Positions 49,351 through 58,180 of a DNA stretch of 64,000 nt are shown here, in pieces (the stretch's first letter is position 1; the number at the start of each line of letters is the position of its first letter). A program made the position numbers and the translations under genes. The notes under the pieces were generated by a model. It had not been told where the DNA came from and did no database searches. It worked only from the letters and a program-made list of their open reading frames with translations. The DNA comes from Pseudoalteromonas sp. MMG007 (lineage in GTDB: Bacteria; Pseudomonadota; Gammaproteobacteria; Enterobacterales; Alteromonadaceae), in assembly GCF_018100985.1 (NCBI RefSeq), contig NZ_JAGJEI010000009.1:1-64000 (forward strand), in the 5' to 3' direction.

Positions 49351-49386
49351 AGCTGTAAGTAAGAAATTGCTTGCAGCTTTTTTTTG
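49351..49386 (+). terminator. Terminator of the RND operon
   Basis: AGCTGTAAG and CTTGCAGCT pair with one G-T, followed by eight T. Confidence 0.88.
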
Positions 49387-49464
49387 CCAAAAATTATAAA
49401 AATAATGTATGAAGGTGTAGCAAAAAAAATGAATAAGTAATAAGAGGGAGTATAAAAATAAGAA

Positions 49465-49650
49465 GGTGTTCCCCAAGATACGGTACCCGGTTTCAGTCCT
49501 GAAACCAGAAGGTTTCAGGGCGGAAATCTGCGGTCTACCGTAGGCTTCTCGGTACATGCCGAGCTTGCACAATAGTAGACGAACAAAAATCCTGGTATAA
49601 AATTTATCGGCTCAGGGACTTAACCAAGCTCCGGTACCCCAGGGAACAAT
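49465..49650. other. Unidentified multi-hairpin intergenic element
   Basis: Outer arms GTTCCC (49468-49473) plus GGTACC (49482-49487) face GGTACC (49633-49638) plus GGGAAC (49642-49647). Inside are a 9-base stem CCTGAAACC/GGTTTCAGG (49498-49519), an alternative stem GGTTTCAG/CTGAAACC (49489-49506), GTCTAC/GTAGAC (49533-49580) and CTCGG/CCGAG (49548-49563). This is locally more GC-rich than its flanks. No coding function is visible; a minus-strand open frame here is dominated by these repeats. It fills the main part of the 514-base gap before ygfB. Confidence 0.6.
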
Positions 49651-49841
49651 TTAAGTATATAAGACATAATCCAATCCTTAAACCCTAAACGTAAAAAATT
49701 AAACCGTTCGCTTAGTTTTCCCACAGCTTTAACTCATCATTTACTTTATCGCATGGTTTTTGAGCTTGATCATACAATTAATTGGAGTTGCTTTTTATCG
49801 AGTGGTAGCATTGGTTTAACTAGCAAAGTGAAGATATAAAC

Positions 49842-50405
49842 ATGAGCGATTTACCAGATTACGAAAAAGCCCAGCTGCTTTTAGAAAAAAATGAAATTTT
49901 TGTATCACCTGCAGAAGCCCACGGCGTTATTAGTGGCTTATTAGCATGTGGGTTGAGTATTGACGATAAAGAATACTTAGGCTTATTAAGCGACGTATTT
50001 AACGATGGTGAATCGTTTAGTAACGATTTAAAGCAATTTTTTGGCACTATTTATAAACAAGTAGTTGCAAGCTTTAACGATGAAGCCTTTGCGTTTGATT
50101 TATTTTTACCAAGTGACGACGAAACACTCATCGATCAGGCAAATGGCCTCGTATCATGGGTTGCAGGCTTTATGCTTGGCTTTGGTTTAAAGCAAAAAGA
50201 TTACGGTAAGCTATCGGCAGATGTTAAAGAGGTTATTAGTGATTTTAGCGAGATCACTCGTCTAGATACCACCTTTGAAGAAACCGAAGAAGACAGTAAT
50301 GCGCTTCATGAAGTGATTGAGTACGTGCGTGTGTCGGCACTGCTTTGCTTTGCAGAGTTAGGTAAAGAGCAAAAAGCACAAACAACTAAAAAAACTCTGC
50401 ATTAA
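49842..50405 (+). CDS. ygfB: YgfB/UPF0149 family protein
   Basis: A 187-residue acidic helical protein of the YecA/YgfB family. The start DYEKAQLLLEKNEIFVSPAEAHGVISGLLACG and the GLVSWVAGFMLGFGL stretch near 103-117 are typical. In Pseudomonas, YgfB modulates gene expression through interaction with regulators; the role here is unknown. It precedes pepP-ubiH-ubiI as in E. coli. The zapA and 6S RNA genes normally found upstream are absent, replaced by the structured element and the RND operon. Confidence 0.9.
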   Translation: MSDLPDYEKAQLLLEKNEIFVSPAEAHGVISGLLACGLSIDDKEYLGLLSDVFNDGESFSNDLKQFFGTIYKQVVASFNDEAFAFDLFLPSDDETLIDQANGLVSWVAGFMLGFGLKQKDYGKLSADVKEVISDFSEITRLDTTFEETEEDSNALHEVIEYVRVSALLCFAELGKEQKAQTTKKTLH

Positions 50406-50443
50406 ACATTCACTTTTAAAACAGCAAAACGGGTTGGTAAATA

Positions 50444-51766
50444 ATGGTTGAAATAGATAAGTCAGAATTTAAAGCACGTCGCGAGCGCTTACTTGCACAA
50501 ATGGATGCAAACAGTGTGGCAATTATTCCTGCCGCCAGTGAAGTAACCCGCAGCCGCGACACTGAATATGCTTTTAGACAAGATAGCGACTTTTTTTACT
50601 TAACCGGTTTTAATGAACCCGATGCTGTTTTAGTGCTTAGTAATAATAGCGATATACCTAGTACGCTCTTTTGCCTTGATAAGGATAAACTAGCCGAAAT
50701 TTGGCATGGCCGCAGAATAGGTTTTGATAAAGCTAAAAGCGACTACTTGTTTGATGAAACTTACCCACTAAGTGAGTTAAACGATAAGCTAGTAACTATG
50801 CTCAATGAAAAAGATGCAATTTATTTTGCACAAGGCGCTTATCCTTCATTTGATACCAAAGTGTTTTCTTTATTAGGTACGCTTAGAAGTGGTGCGCGAA
50901 AAGGCCTCAAAGCACCGGGTACTTTAAAAGAAATACGTGGCCTGATTCATGAAATGCGTTTGTTTAAATCGCCAAGCGAAGTAAACATTATGCGTGAAGG
51001 CTGTGAAATAAGTGCTCGTGGGCACATGCGAGCAATGCGCTATTCGCACCCCGGTGCTACTGAGTTTCAGCTAGAAGCAGAGCTGCATCATCATTATGCA
51101 ATGAACGGTGCGCCGCACCAAGCTTACGGCACCATTGTTGGCAGTGGCGATAACGCTAATATTTTGCACTACACGCAAAATAGCGATGTGTTAAAAGCGG
51201 GCGACCTAGTATTAATTGACTCTGGCTGTGAGCTACAAGGCTACGCTGCAGATATTACGCGTACCTTCCCTGTAAATGGGCAATTTAGCGAGCCGCAAGC
51301 CGCGCTTTATAGCATTGTACTTAAAGCACAAGAAGTGGCTTTTGAAGAGGTTAAACCCGGCGGGTTTATGTCGCACGCTAATAAACGTGCAATGGAAGTA
51401 ATGACCCAAGGTTTAATCGAACTCGGTATTTTAACCGGCGACTTTGACGAGCTAATGGCAACAGGGGCCTGCAAAGAATACTACATGCACGGGCTTGGGC
51501 ATTGGCTTGGTTTAGATGTTCACGATGTTGGCGATTACAAAGTAAACAACGTTGAGCGTGCATTTGAGCCGGGTATGGTACTCACTATAGAGCCAGGGCT
51601 TTATATAAGCGAAGATTCAAACGCACCGCAGCAATACAAAGGTATAGGTATTCGTATTGAAGATAACTTACTTGTCACCGAGTCGGGGCACGAAAACTTA
51701 ACTCAAAGCGTACCTAAAACCATAAACGATATTGAAGCACTTATGCAAAGCGCTAAAAGCGCATAA
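50444..51766 (+). CDS. pepP: Xaa-Pro aminopeptidase
   Basis: A 440-residue cytoplasmic metallopeptidase (family M24B) that removes N-terminal residues before proline. The N-terminal domain (1-170) precedes the pita-bread domain. The dinuclear metal ligands are seen in LIDSGCELQGYAADITRTF (two Asp), HGLGHWLGLDVHD (His), TIEPGLY (Glu) and GIGIRIEDN (Glu). The length equals E. coli PepP. It is followed by ubiH after about 14 bases in the conserved operon. Confidence 0.95.
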   Translation: MVEIDKSEFKARRERLLAQMDANSVAIIPAASEVTRSRDTEYAFRQDSDFFYLTGFNEPDAVLVLSNNSDIPSTLFCLDKDKLAEIWHGRRIGFDKAKSDYLFDETYPLSELNDKLVTMLNEKDAIYFAQGAYPSFDTKVFSLLGTLRSGARKGLKAPGTLKEIRGLIHEMRLFKSPSEVNIMREGCEISARGHMRAMRYSHPGATEFQLEAELHHHYAMNGAPHQAYGTIVGSGDNANILHYTQNSDVLKAGDLVLIDSGCELQGYAADITRTFPVNGQFSEPQAALYSIVLKAQEVAFEEVKPGGFMSHANKRAMEVMTQGLIELGILTGDFDELMATGACKEYYMHGLGHWLGLDVHDVGDYKVNNVERAFEPGMVLTIEPGLYISEDSNAPQQYKGIGIRIEDNLLVTESGHENLTQSVPKTINDIEALMQSAKSA

Positions 51767-51780
51767 GCTTGGAGATTAAA

Positions 51781-52968
51781 GTGGCTAAGCAGTTTGATGT
51801 TGTAGTTATTGGGGGCGGGCTTGCTGGAGCTAGTTGCGCGCTAAGTATTGCTAAAACAAACCCTTCACTCACTATTGCGGTAGTAGAAGCAAATCAAGTA
51901 ACGGGCGATTACCACCCAAGCTTTGATGACAGAAGCATAGCGCTTGCTCAGCAATCGGTTGAGTATTTACAGCGCTTAAATTTGTTCGATAAAACCGCAT
52001 CGTATACTGCTGCAATAAAAAAAGTAAGCGTGTCGGATCGTGGTCACTTTGGTAAAGCACATATTAATTGCGACGAATTTTCTAAGCCCTCATTAGGTTA
52101 TGTAGTTGAAGTAAACCCATTTGGCCGAGCACTCTATCAGCGATTAACACAGGCGAGCATTTCACTTTATTGCCCCGACAGCGTAAGCACTATTAAGCAA
52201 AGCCTAAACAATAACGAAATTACCCTACAAAGCGGCGAGCAATTAAACACTAAGCTGCTTGTTATTGCCGATGGTGCACACTCTCCAACCCGCAAATTAC
52301 TTGGTTTACGCTTTAATACTCAGCCCTATGAGCAAGGCGCTATTATTGCCAATGTTGAAGTTGCAGGTGGGCATTATAATCATGCCTACGAGCGGTTTAC
52401 CGAGTACGGCCCTATGGCGCTTTTACCAATGAGCAATAACCGTTACTCATTAGTGTGGTGTATGACAAAGCAGCAAGTTGAGCAGCATACAACCTTAAAT
52501 GAAAGCGACTTTTTAAATGCGCTACAACGTGCATTTGGTTACCGAGCAGGGCAATTTACAAAAGTGGGCACACGCACAAGCTACCCGCTGGTTTATGGGC
52601 AAGCAGAATCATTAACGGCGCATCGTACAGTAGTAATTGGTAATGCTGCGCATGCTATTCACCCTATTGCAGGGCAGGGCTTTAATTTAGGCCTGCGTGA
52701 TGTACAAGTACTGAGTGATTTAATTGCAACAAGTAAAAACGAATTAGGCAGCTATGCGTTTACCCGTGAGTATTCACAAAAGCGCAGTAACGATATAAAC
52801 ACCGTAATGACATTAACCGATGCACTGGTTAGGCTTTTTTCAAACTCGTCACGGGTATTGGCGCTTGGGCGCAGCATTGGGCTTTTCTCAATGGATTTAT
52901 TTCCCGCATTAAAAGCACCCTTGGCCAAGCAGCTAATGGGGCAAGTTAAACAAGGTAGGCATTTATGA
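51781..52968 (+). CDS. ubiH: 2-octaprenyl-6-methoxyphenol hydroxylase UbiH
   Basis: An FAD-dependent monooxygenase of about 395 residues for aerobic ubiquinone synthesis (C1 hydroxylation). The dinucleotide fold VVVIGGGLAGASCALS is at the N-terminus, and the second FAD motif GNAAHAIHPIAGQGFNLGLRD near 280. I chose GTG 51781 because TTGGAGA lies 6 bases upstream; an in-frame TTG at 51769 would place the start within that site. Its end overlaps ubiI by 4 bases. Confidence 0.93.
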   Translation: MAKQFDVVVIGGGLAGASCALSIAKTNPSLTIAVVEANQVTGDYHPSFDDRSIALAQQSVEYLQRLNLFDKTASYTAAIKKVSVSDRGHFGKAHINCDEFSKPSLGYVVEVNPFGRALYQRLTQASISLYCPDSVSTIKQSLNNNEITLQSGEQLNTKLLVIADGAHSPTRKLLGLRFNTQPYEQGAIIANVEVAGGHYNHAYERFTEYGPMALLPMSNNRYSLVWCMTKQQVEQHTTLNESDFLNALQRAFGYRAGQFTKVGTRTSYPLVYGQAESLTAHRTVVIGNAAHAIHPIAGQGFNLGLRDVQVLSDLIATSKNELGSYAFTREYSQKRSNDINTVMTLTDALVRLFSNSSRVLALGRSIGLFSMDLFPALKAPLAKQLMGQVKQGRHL

Positions 52969-54131
52969 AGCAAGCACAGGTTTGTATAGTGGGTGGTGGC
53001 TGCGTAGGCTTAACTCTCGCTTTAGGGCTGGCAAAAGCCAATATTAGTGTTGTAGTGTTAGATGCCGCGCCAAAACAAGCGCCCCCAAGCGATGAATATG
53101 CTTTGCGCGTAAGTGCGTTGAGCATAGCAAGCCAAACTTTGTTTGAGCAACTAAACGTGTGGCCACATATAATAGCAGAGCGAGCGTGTGCCTATACGCA
53201 TATGGACGTACGCGACGCCGACAGCTTTGGTAAAATAGCCTTTAATAATGAGCAACTTGAGCTTGAACACTTAGGCCATATAGTAGAAAACGACATTATT
53301 CGTTTTGCGCTTATAAAAGAGCTAGCGCAACAACCAAGTGCCACACTGATGTTTGATACCGAGTATCAACAAATACACCAAAGTGAGTCCGACGTATTTA
53401 TAACCCTTAAAAGCGGCGAACCTATTATTGCTAAGTTGCTAGTGGCGGCCGATGGCGCAAACTCAGCTATACGCAAACAATTTAATATGGCGCTCAGCTT
53501 TAAAGATTACGACCACCACGCGCTAGTTGCTACGGTTAAAACTAAAGAGCCACATGCAAGCACCGCGCGCCAAGTGTTTTTACCAACAGGGCCACTGGCA
53601 TTTTTACCCTTAAGCGATGACAACACCCACTCTATTGTATGGTCTACCAGTCCTAACCACTGTGATGAGTTGCTAGCAATGGATGACACTGCTTTTAACA
53701 AAGCGGTAATGGCTGCCATAGATGGCCAATGCGCCCTGTGTGAAGTGCAAAGTAAACGCGCAGCATTTCCACTTAAAATGCGCTACGCCCAGCAATGGGT
53801 TAACGGCAAAGTGCTCTTAATGGGCGATGCGGCTCATACCATTCACCCGCTTGCAGGACTGGGTATGAACTTAGGCCTAAAAGACGCCGCTTATTTAATT
53901 GAGCTTTTAACACGGGATAGTAAAGAATTTGCAAGTACCCGTACACTTCGCGATTACGAGCGCACCCGCAAGCTCGACGCGCAAAAGCACATAGCCATGA
54001 TGCAAGGACTCAAAGAGTTATTTGAAGGTACAAACCCGGTTAAAAAACTTATACGTGGAGTCGGGCTAACACTCGTTGATAATCTAGGCCCAATAAAACA
54101 CCTGTTTGCTAAAGAAGCGATAGGCAAATAA
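52965..54131 (+). CDS. ubiI: FAD-dependent 2-octaprenylphenol hydroxylase UbiI
   Basis: A 388-residue paralogue of UbiH, which hydroxylates C5 of the ubiquinone ring. The FAD motifs are VCIVGGGCVGLTLALGLA and GDAAHTIHPLAGLGMNLGLKDA, with DGANSAIRKQF in the middle. UbiI, UbiH and UbiF are close homologues; position after ubiH favours UbiI (formerly VisC). It ends the operon. A member of the gtaggttgg repeat family begins right at its stop codon. Confidence 0.9.
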   Translation: MKQAQVCIVGGGCVGLTLALGLAKANISVVVLDAAPKQAPPSDEYALRVSALSIASQTLFEQLNVWPHIIAERACAYTHMDVRDADSFGKIAFNNEQLELEHLGHIVENDIIRFALIKELAQQPSATLMFDTEYQQIHQSESDVFITLKSGEPIIAKLLVAADGANSAIRKQFNMALSFKDYDHHALVATVKTKEPHASTARQVFLPTGPLAFLPLSDDNTHSIVWSTSPNHCDELLAMDDTAFNKAVMAAIDGQCALCEVQSKRAAFPLKMRYAQQWVNGKVLLMGDAAHTIHPLAGLGMNLGLKDAAYLIELLTRDSKEFASTRTLRDYERTRKLDAQKHIAMMQGLKELFEGTNPVKKLIRGVGLTLVDNLGPIKHLFAKEAIGK

Positions 54132-54161
54132 CGTAGGTTGGCAAGAGCGAAGCGAAACCTA
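54132..54161. repeat. gtaggttgg-type short intergenic repeat
   Basis: TAGGTT (54134-54139) and AACCTA (54156-54161) face each other around ggcaagagcgaagcga. It is the same kind of unit as at 7085-7118. Confidence 0.6.
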
Positions 54162-54210
54162 ACGAGAAAGTAAAGTAGTCAGTTTTTAGCTTTCAGCTTT
54201 CAGTCAGAGA

Positions 54211-54244
54211 AAAACCGATGTTTAGTTTAAACATCGGTTTTTTG
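54211..54244. terminator. Terminator after ubiI
   Basis: AACCGATGTTTA and TAAACATCGGTT give a 12-base stem with loop near GT, flanked by A4 and T6. Confidence 0.93.
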
Positions 54245-54270
54245 TTTTTAAGCGGCTTTAAATAGATTAA

Positions 54271-54381
54271 AAGCTGCGCTTTTCACGCGAGCAAGCTCGG
54301 CGTCTACATGCAAAGTTTAACACTGCGCTTAATTTTACCTGTAGGCGTTTAGCTTGCTGGTGCGACGAGCGGAGCTCGTAA
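54271..54381. repeat. Inverted single copy of the 138-bp dispersed repeat
   Basis: Bases 54271-54306 (aagctgcgcttttcacgcg...gtctac) and 54341-54381 (ctgtaggcgtttagcttgc...gagctcgt) are the reverse complements of the two halves of the unit at 29-167, in the matching inverted order, with a different spacer between them. Confidence 0.75.
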
Positions 54382-54415
54382 TTATCGTTAGTTAAAATGC
54401 TTTGCGTTAAATCAG

Positions 54416-55639
54416 CTACAAATTCTCTTGTGCTTCATTCACCATATCTTTGAGTGCTTCATTCACCATATCTTTGAGTGCATCAATTAACATGGGATCT
54501 CGCGAGTTTTGTTTAGCAAGCTTCAGTGCGTGTTTCATACTAGTGACGGCCTCTTTAAATTGTTTGTCAGCCGTGTAGCCTTGTGACAATCGCATGTGGG
54601 AGTAAGCGGCATTAGGGTAATCGCGAGTAAAGCGTTTTAGCGTAGTTATCGCTTTTTTAGTGTTACCAAATTTTTGCTGGCTATGGGCAAATTCTACATA
54701 AACGTCTTGTGGAATTTTAAGCTCAAAACCGTACTTATCACTCAATGCTTGGTAGTAACCAGTAATAAGCGATACATCAGCAAATTTTCCGTGTTCGTCA
54801 GTCACTTTGAATATTAGGTCACTAAATAAGGTAATTAGGCTATCGCTAAGTGCTGGTAGTATGGTGCCCATATGAGAAAAAGTAGGGTAATGCTTATACT
54901 CCCATTTTAGCTGCGTAGGCATTTGTTGTTCTAAATTTACTAACGTATTTAATACGCCGGTATAAAAACGTGCGCCTTCACTTGCTACACTAATAAATAA
55001 CTCTTGAGCGCCTTTAGGGTTTTTAGCGTATTTAATAATATTATTTTTTAACTCTTCATCACTCCACCAACTATTTGGGCTTATAGCTATGTAGTTGTTA
55101 AATAACTCAGGCTGATTAACTAAAGTATAAAGCGCTAATGTACCTGCATTAGAGTGACCAATTAAGGTGTTGTAGCCGTTAGTTGAGTAATTGCTATTTA
55201 TGTAGGGCATAAGTTCGTTAGACACAAACTTTAAAAAATTGTCGGTTTGCCCAGCATCGGGCCATTTATTTTTTACAAAGGTTTGAAATTCAGTTTTTGG
55301 CTCACCTTCTACTTTAGGTAAGTAGTCACGCACGCGGTAGGTTGTATCAACACCAACAAGCATTGCATTAGGTATTTGCTCGTAATCAACAAGGGATTTA
55401 ACTACACCAGAGGCTGTATGAAAGTGCTCAACACCATCAAGTAAATAAATAACATAAAGCGGCTGATCGTCTTTTACAGTGTCAGGTATAAAAATTCTGA
55501 TAGGCCTGTCTTCGTTAAGTATTTTTGATTGTAGAATAACTTTTTTACCAACGGTTATGTCGGTTGTAGAGGTGTCTGCGTGGCTTAAAAAAGGTGTACT
55601 AAAAGTAAGTGCTAATACAAGCGATAGTAAGAGCTTCAT
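54416..55639 (-). CDS. Secreted alpha/beta-hydrolase esterase with TPR-like tail
   Basis: The 407-residue protein has a signal peptide (cleavage near residue 21, LSHA). An esterase-D/IroE-like hydrolase domain covers about 30-270, with the nucleophile elbow GHSNAGTLAL near 162-171 (Ser164). Residues about 305-395 look like TPR helices. The last residues contain an exact duplication, ALKDMVNE twice, caused by a 24-base tandem repeat at 54431-54478. Similar proteins process siderophore or ester substrates in the periplasm; the substrate here is unknown. It is a single gene between repeats and the rpsF region. Confidence 0.78.
   Translation of the reverse strand: MKLLLSLVLALTFSTPFLSHADTSTTDITVGKKVILQSKILNEDRPIRIFIPDTVKDDQPLYVIYLLDGVEHFHTASGVVKSLVDYEQIPNAMLVGVDTTYRVRDYLPKVEGEPKTEFQTFVKNKWPDAGQTDNFLKFVSNELMPYINSNYSTNGYNTLIGHSNAGTLALYTLVNQPELFNNYIAISPNSWWSDEELKNNIIKYAKNPKGAQELFISVASEGARFYTGVLNTLVNLEQQMPTQLKWEYKHYPTFSHMGTILPALSDSLITLFSDLIFKVTDEHGKFADVSLITGYYQALSDKYGFELKIPQDVYVEFAHSQQKFGNTKKAITTLKRFTRDYPNAAYSHMRLSQGYTADKQFKEAVTSMKHALKLAKQNSRDPMLIDALKDMVNEALKDMVNEAQENL
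54431..54478. repeat. 24-base exact tandem duplication inside the esterase gene
   Basis: Two identical 24-base units (54431-54454 and 54455-54478) beginning tgcttcattcaccatatc. It is in frame and adds eight residues at the C-terminus. Confidence 0.93.
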
Positions 55640-56014
55640 AAATATCCTTATTTAATAATGTGTTGCTTAATAATTGCACGCCTTTAGGTTTGAGTAAATG
55701 TTTATATTTTAGGGGCAGGTTTAAGGCTTACTTAATAAAACCCTACGTTTTTATGCGAAAAGATTTGGTATTTTTAAAGGCTATTGCACTTTGCACTGAC
55801 TTTTTCGGTGGGTGCACCGCTTTTAGGCGCGACTAGCGCAGCTGGTAATATTTTCCTCTATAAACTTATCTATTAAAGCTTAAAAAAACCTGCTTGCTTA
55901 ATTATCAATCTAAGCGTAAAATGCGCGCTCATTTCGGCTTTTAAACTATTAATTCCTTGCCTTAAACCGACCGGCCGAAACGGTAGAAGGCTCTATTAAC
56001 CGTAAGGAATATCC
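55640..56014. other. Intergenic region between the esterase gene and rpsF
   Basis: These 375 bases hold the divergent promoters of the esterase gene (-) and the rpsF operon (+). A degenerate end of the dispersed repeat family is at about 55826-55850 (taggcgcgactagcgcagct), and the rpsF leader structure is at 55952-56010. No gene is seen. Confidence 0.6.
55952..56010 (+). promoter_or_regulatory. rpsF leader, S6:S18-type autoregulatory RNA
   Basis: ATTCCTTGC (55952-55960) pairs with GTAAGGAAT (56002-56010) over nine positions, one G-T. That stem covers the ribosome-binding site AAGGA five to ten bases before the rpsF ATG. Inside, ACCG (55966-55969) faces CGGT (55981-55984) around a CCG-rich loop. 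Published S6:S18 leaders (Matelska/Fu 2013) share this plan: a CCG-containing bulged element and an occluded rpsF start. Confidence 0.78.
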
Positions 56015-56356
56015 ATGCGTCATTACGAAATCGTATTCATGGTTCACCCTGATCAGAGTGAGCAAGTATCTGGTATGATCGAACGTTATACTGGTTCTAT
56101 CACTGAAGCTGGTGGTACTATTCACCGTCTTGAAGACTGGGGCCGTCGTCAACTGGCTTACCCAATCAACAAGCTTCATAAAGCTCATTATGTTCTTATG
56201 AACGTTGAAGCACCTACTGAAGTAATCAGCGAGCTAGAAACTACTTTCCGCTACAACGATGCAGTGCTTCGTAACTTAGTTATGCGTACTAAAAATGCAG
56301 TAACTGAAGCGTCTCCTCTTGCAAGAGAAGAGAAGAAAGAAGCACCAGCTGCTTAA
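56015..56356 (+). CDS. rpsF: Ribosomal protein S6
   Basis: A 113-residue small-subunit protein starting [18 protein letters not shown], with the [13 protein letters not shown] stretch near 48-60 that contacts S18. The C-terminus ends in glutamate- and alanine-rich sequence, shorter than the polyglutamate tail of E. coli. It opens the conserved operon rpsF-priB-rpsR-rplI and is preceded by the leader described above. Confidence 0.97.
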   Translation: MRHYEIVFMVHPDQSEQVSGMIERYTGSITEAGGTIHRLEDWGRRQLAYPINKLHKAHYVLMNVEAPTEVISELETTFRYNDAVLRNLVMRTKNAVTEASPLAREEKKEAPAA

Positions 56357-56399
56357 TTGTTTTGAGTCCTAGCATGGCACGTAGTCAGCAGTTAGTGTA

Positions 56400-56717
56400 A
56401 TGGTTAGCCCATATATGAATCAGCTGGTTATATCGGGGGTTGTTTGTAAAACACCCAAGTTTAGCCAAAGCCCTGCAGGCATACCGCATTGTATTTTTGT
56501 TGTAGAACATAAATCGATGCAAACCGAGGCAGATCTTAACCGTAATAGTTACGTTAGGCTTCAGGTTGTTGCCAGTGGTAAGCAAATGCAACAACAGACT
56601 CAACATTTGCACGTTGGGCAGGCATTGCAAGTGAGTGGTTTTTTAAATCGCCACGAAGGTCGTAACGGCCTTAGCCAATTGGTTTTGCATGCTCAGCATA
56701 TAGAAAGAATTATTTGA
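56400..56717 (+). CDS. priB: Primosomal replication protein N (PriB)
   Basis: A 105-residue OB-fold single-strand DNA-binding protein used in replication restart with PriA and DnaT. The stretch LVISGVVCKTPKFSQSPAGIPHCIFVVEH resembles E. coli PriB across its length, and LSQLVLHAQHIE ends the fold; its place between rpsF and rpsR is conserved. The start is uncertain: ATG 56400 and ATG 56415 are in frame with weak ribosome-binding sites, and 56415 gives MNQLVISG, closer to the E. coli N-terminus. Confidence 0.9.
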   Translation: MVSPYMNQLVISGVVCKTPKFSQSPAGIPHCIFVVEHKSMQTEADLNRNSYVRLQVVASGKQMQQQTQHLHVGQALQVSGFLNRHEGRNGLSQLVLHAQHIERII

Positions 56718-56729
56718 GGAATTAATCTC

Positions 56730-56957
56730 ATGGCACGTTATTTCAGACGTCGTAAGTTCTGCCGCTTTAAAGCGGAAGGCGTACAACAAATCGATTACAA
56801 AGATCTAGCTACTCTTAGAAACTATGTTACAGAAAGTGGCAAAATCGTACCTAGCCGTATTACAGGTACTAGCGCTAAATACCAGCGCCAGCTAGCAACT
56901 GCTATTAAGCGTGCTCGCTACTTAGCCCTTCTTCCATACACTGACTTACATAAGTAA
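56730..56957 (+). CDS. rpsR: Ribosomal protein S18
   Basis: A 75-residue protein: [17 protein letters not shown] at the start and the basic [20 protein letters not shown] stretch are the S18 family signature. S18 binds next to S6 on the platform of the 30S subunit and, with S6, is the likely ligand of the leader at 55952. It begins 12 bases after priB. Confidence 0.98.
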
Positions 56958-56992
56958 GCAGCGGATTAACAGTTTTTAAAAGGTGTAGAAAC

Positions 56993-57445
56993 ATGCAAGT
57001 TATTCTACTAGATAAGATCGCTAACCTAGGTAGCCTAGGTGAACAGGTTGTAGTTAAATCTGGTTTCGCACGTAACTTCCTTTTCCCGCAAGGTAAGGCA
57101 GTTCCTGCGACTAAAGCTAACATTGAAACTTTTGACGCACGTCGCGCAGAACTTGAAGCGAAAATCGCTGAACAGTTAGTTGCTGCACAAGCACGCGCTG
57201 ACAAACTAGAAGCATTAGCTGAAGTTACTTTAGTATCTAAAGCTGGTGACGAAGGTAAGTTATTCGGTTCAATCGGTACTCGTGACATCGCTGACGCTAT
57301 CTCAGCTGTTGGTGTTGAAGTTGCTAAATCAGAAGTTCGTTTACCTCTAGGTACTATCCGTGAGACTGGCGAATTTGACGTTGCAATCGCAGTACACTCA
57401 GACGTAACAGCTACTATTAAAGTAATCGTTATTGCTGAAGCTTAA
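56993..57445 (+). CDS. rplI: Ribosomal protein L9
   Basis: A 150-residue protein with the L9 start [19 protein letters not shown], the [13 protein letters not shown] stretch, a long connecting helix (about 45-75) and a C-terminal domain. It binds 23S rRNA near the L1 stalk base. A strong terminator closes the operon. Confidence 0.98.
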   Translation: MQVILLDKIANLGSLGEQVVVKSGFARNFLFPQGKAVPATKANIETFDARRAELEAKIAEQLVAAQARADKLEALAEVTLVSKAGDEGKLFGSIGTRDIADAISAVGVEVAKSEVRLPLGTIRETGEFDVAIAVHSDVTATIKVIVIAEA

Positions 57446-57460
57446 TTTTTAATTAAGCCC

Positions 57461-57490
57461 AAAAAGCCGTGCTTTTAGCGCGGCTTTTTT
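57461..57490 (+). terminator. Terminator of the rpsF-rplI operon
   Basis: AAAAAGCCGTGC-TTTTA-GCGCGGCTTTTT with one G-T pair, then T run. Confidence 0.92.
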
Positions 57491-57631
57491 GTGTCTAAAA
57501 TTCCTCTAAATGCTTTCTAAATCACCCCAAATAAATATTTTTATTATTTTTTTAAACCTTTTTTGTCTGTCTTTGCGTCTTACTAATCAATAAACTAAAA
57601 GCATAAAAATAACTAAAAGGCGATATCACGG

Positions 57632-58180
57632 ATGTTACACGTTAAACCCGAAAATGCGCCCATGTGCGAAGCTGCATTAATTGAGCGAGTTAAATCGGGT
57701 GATCAAAGCGCATACAAAGCGTTATATGAGCTGCACATAAAACGTGTTTACGGTTTATGTTTGCGCTTATTGGCCGATGAAGCGCACGCTGAAGATGCTG
57801 CCCAAGAGGTGTTTGTGCTGGTGTGGCACAAAATAGCGCAGTTTGACGGGCGTTCTCAGTTTTCTACTTGGTTATACAGTGTGGCAAGTAACGTGGCGAT
57901 TAGTTATGTACGCAAGCACAAAAGCTGGTTAAACAAAGTAGTAAGTATTGAACAAAGCGGCATGGATGAGCAAAACGCAAAAAGTTGTAAAGGTTTAAAC
58001 GGGTTAGATAAATTAATTGTTCGCTTACCAGAGCGTGCCCGCATGGTGTTTGTTTTATATGCTATTGAAGGCTACCGCCACGAAGAAATAGCTAAGCAAT
58101 TAGGCATGGCTGTAGGGTCTAGTAAATCGCAATATCATCGCGCAAGGCAGTTATTACAAGAGTGGTACGAGTATGAGTAA
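57632..58180 (+). CDS. ECF-type RNA polymerase sigma factor
   Basis: A 182-residue sigma factor. Region 2 shows DAAQEVFVLVWHKIAQFDGRS and FSTWLYSVASNVAISYVRK; region 4 shows LPERARMVFVLYAIEGYRHEEIA with the helix-turn-helix AKQLGMAVGSSKSQYHRAR. Length and domains are standard. The next gene overlaps its end by 8 bases and encodes a likely anti-sigma-type membrane protein, and a DUF4097 gene follows. This three-gene unit sits between rplI and dnaB, which are neighbours in simpler arrangements of the class. Confidence 0.9.
   Translation: MLHVKPENAPMCEAALIERVKSGDQSAYKALYELHIKRVYGLCLRLLADEAHAEDAAQEVFVLVWHKIAQFDGRSQFSTWLYSVASNVAISYVRKHKSWLNKVVSIEQSGMDEQNAKSCKGLNGLDKLIVRLPERARMVFVLYAIEGYRHEEIAKQLGMAVGSSKSQYHRARQLLQEWYEYE

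Noticed and set aside
49342..49572. 76-codon minus-strand frame
   Set aside because: It reads through the palindromic element and the terminator of the RND operon; no ribosome-binding site was seen.
49328..49841. Expected zapA or 6S RNA next to ygfB
   Set aside because: I looked for a ZapA-like frame and for a 6S-like long hairpin with an open central bulge and found neither.
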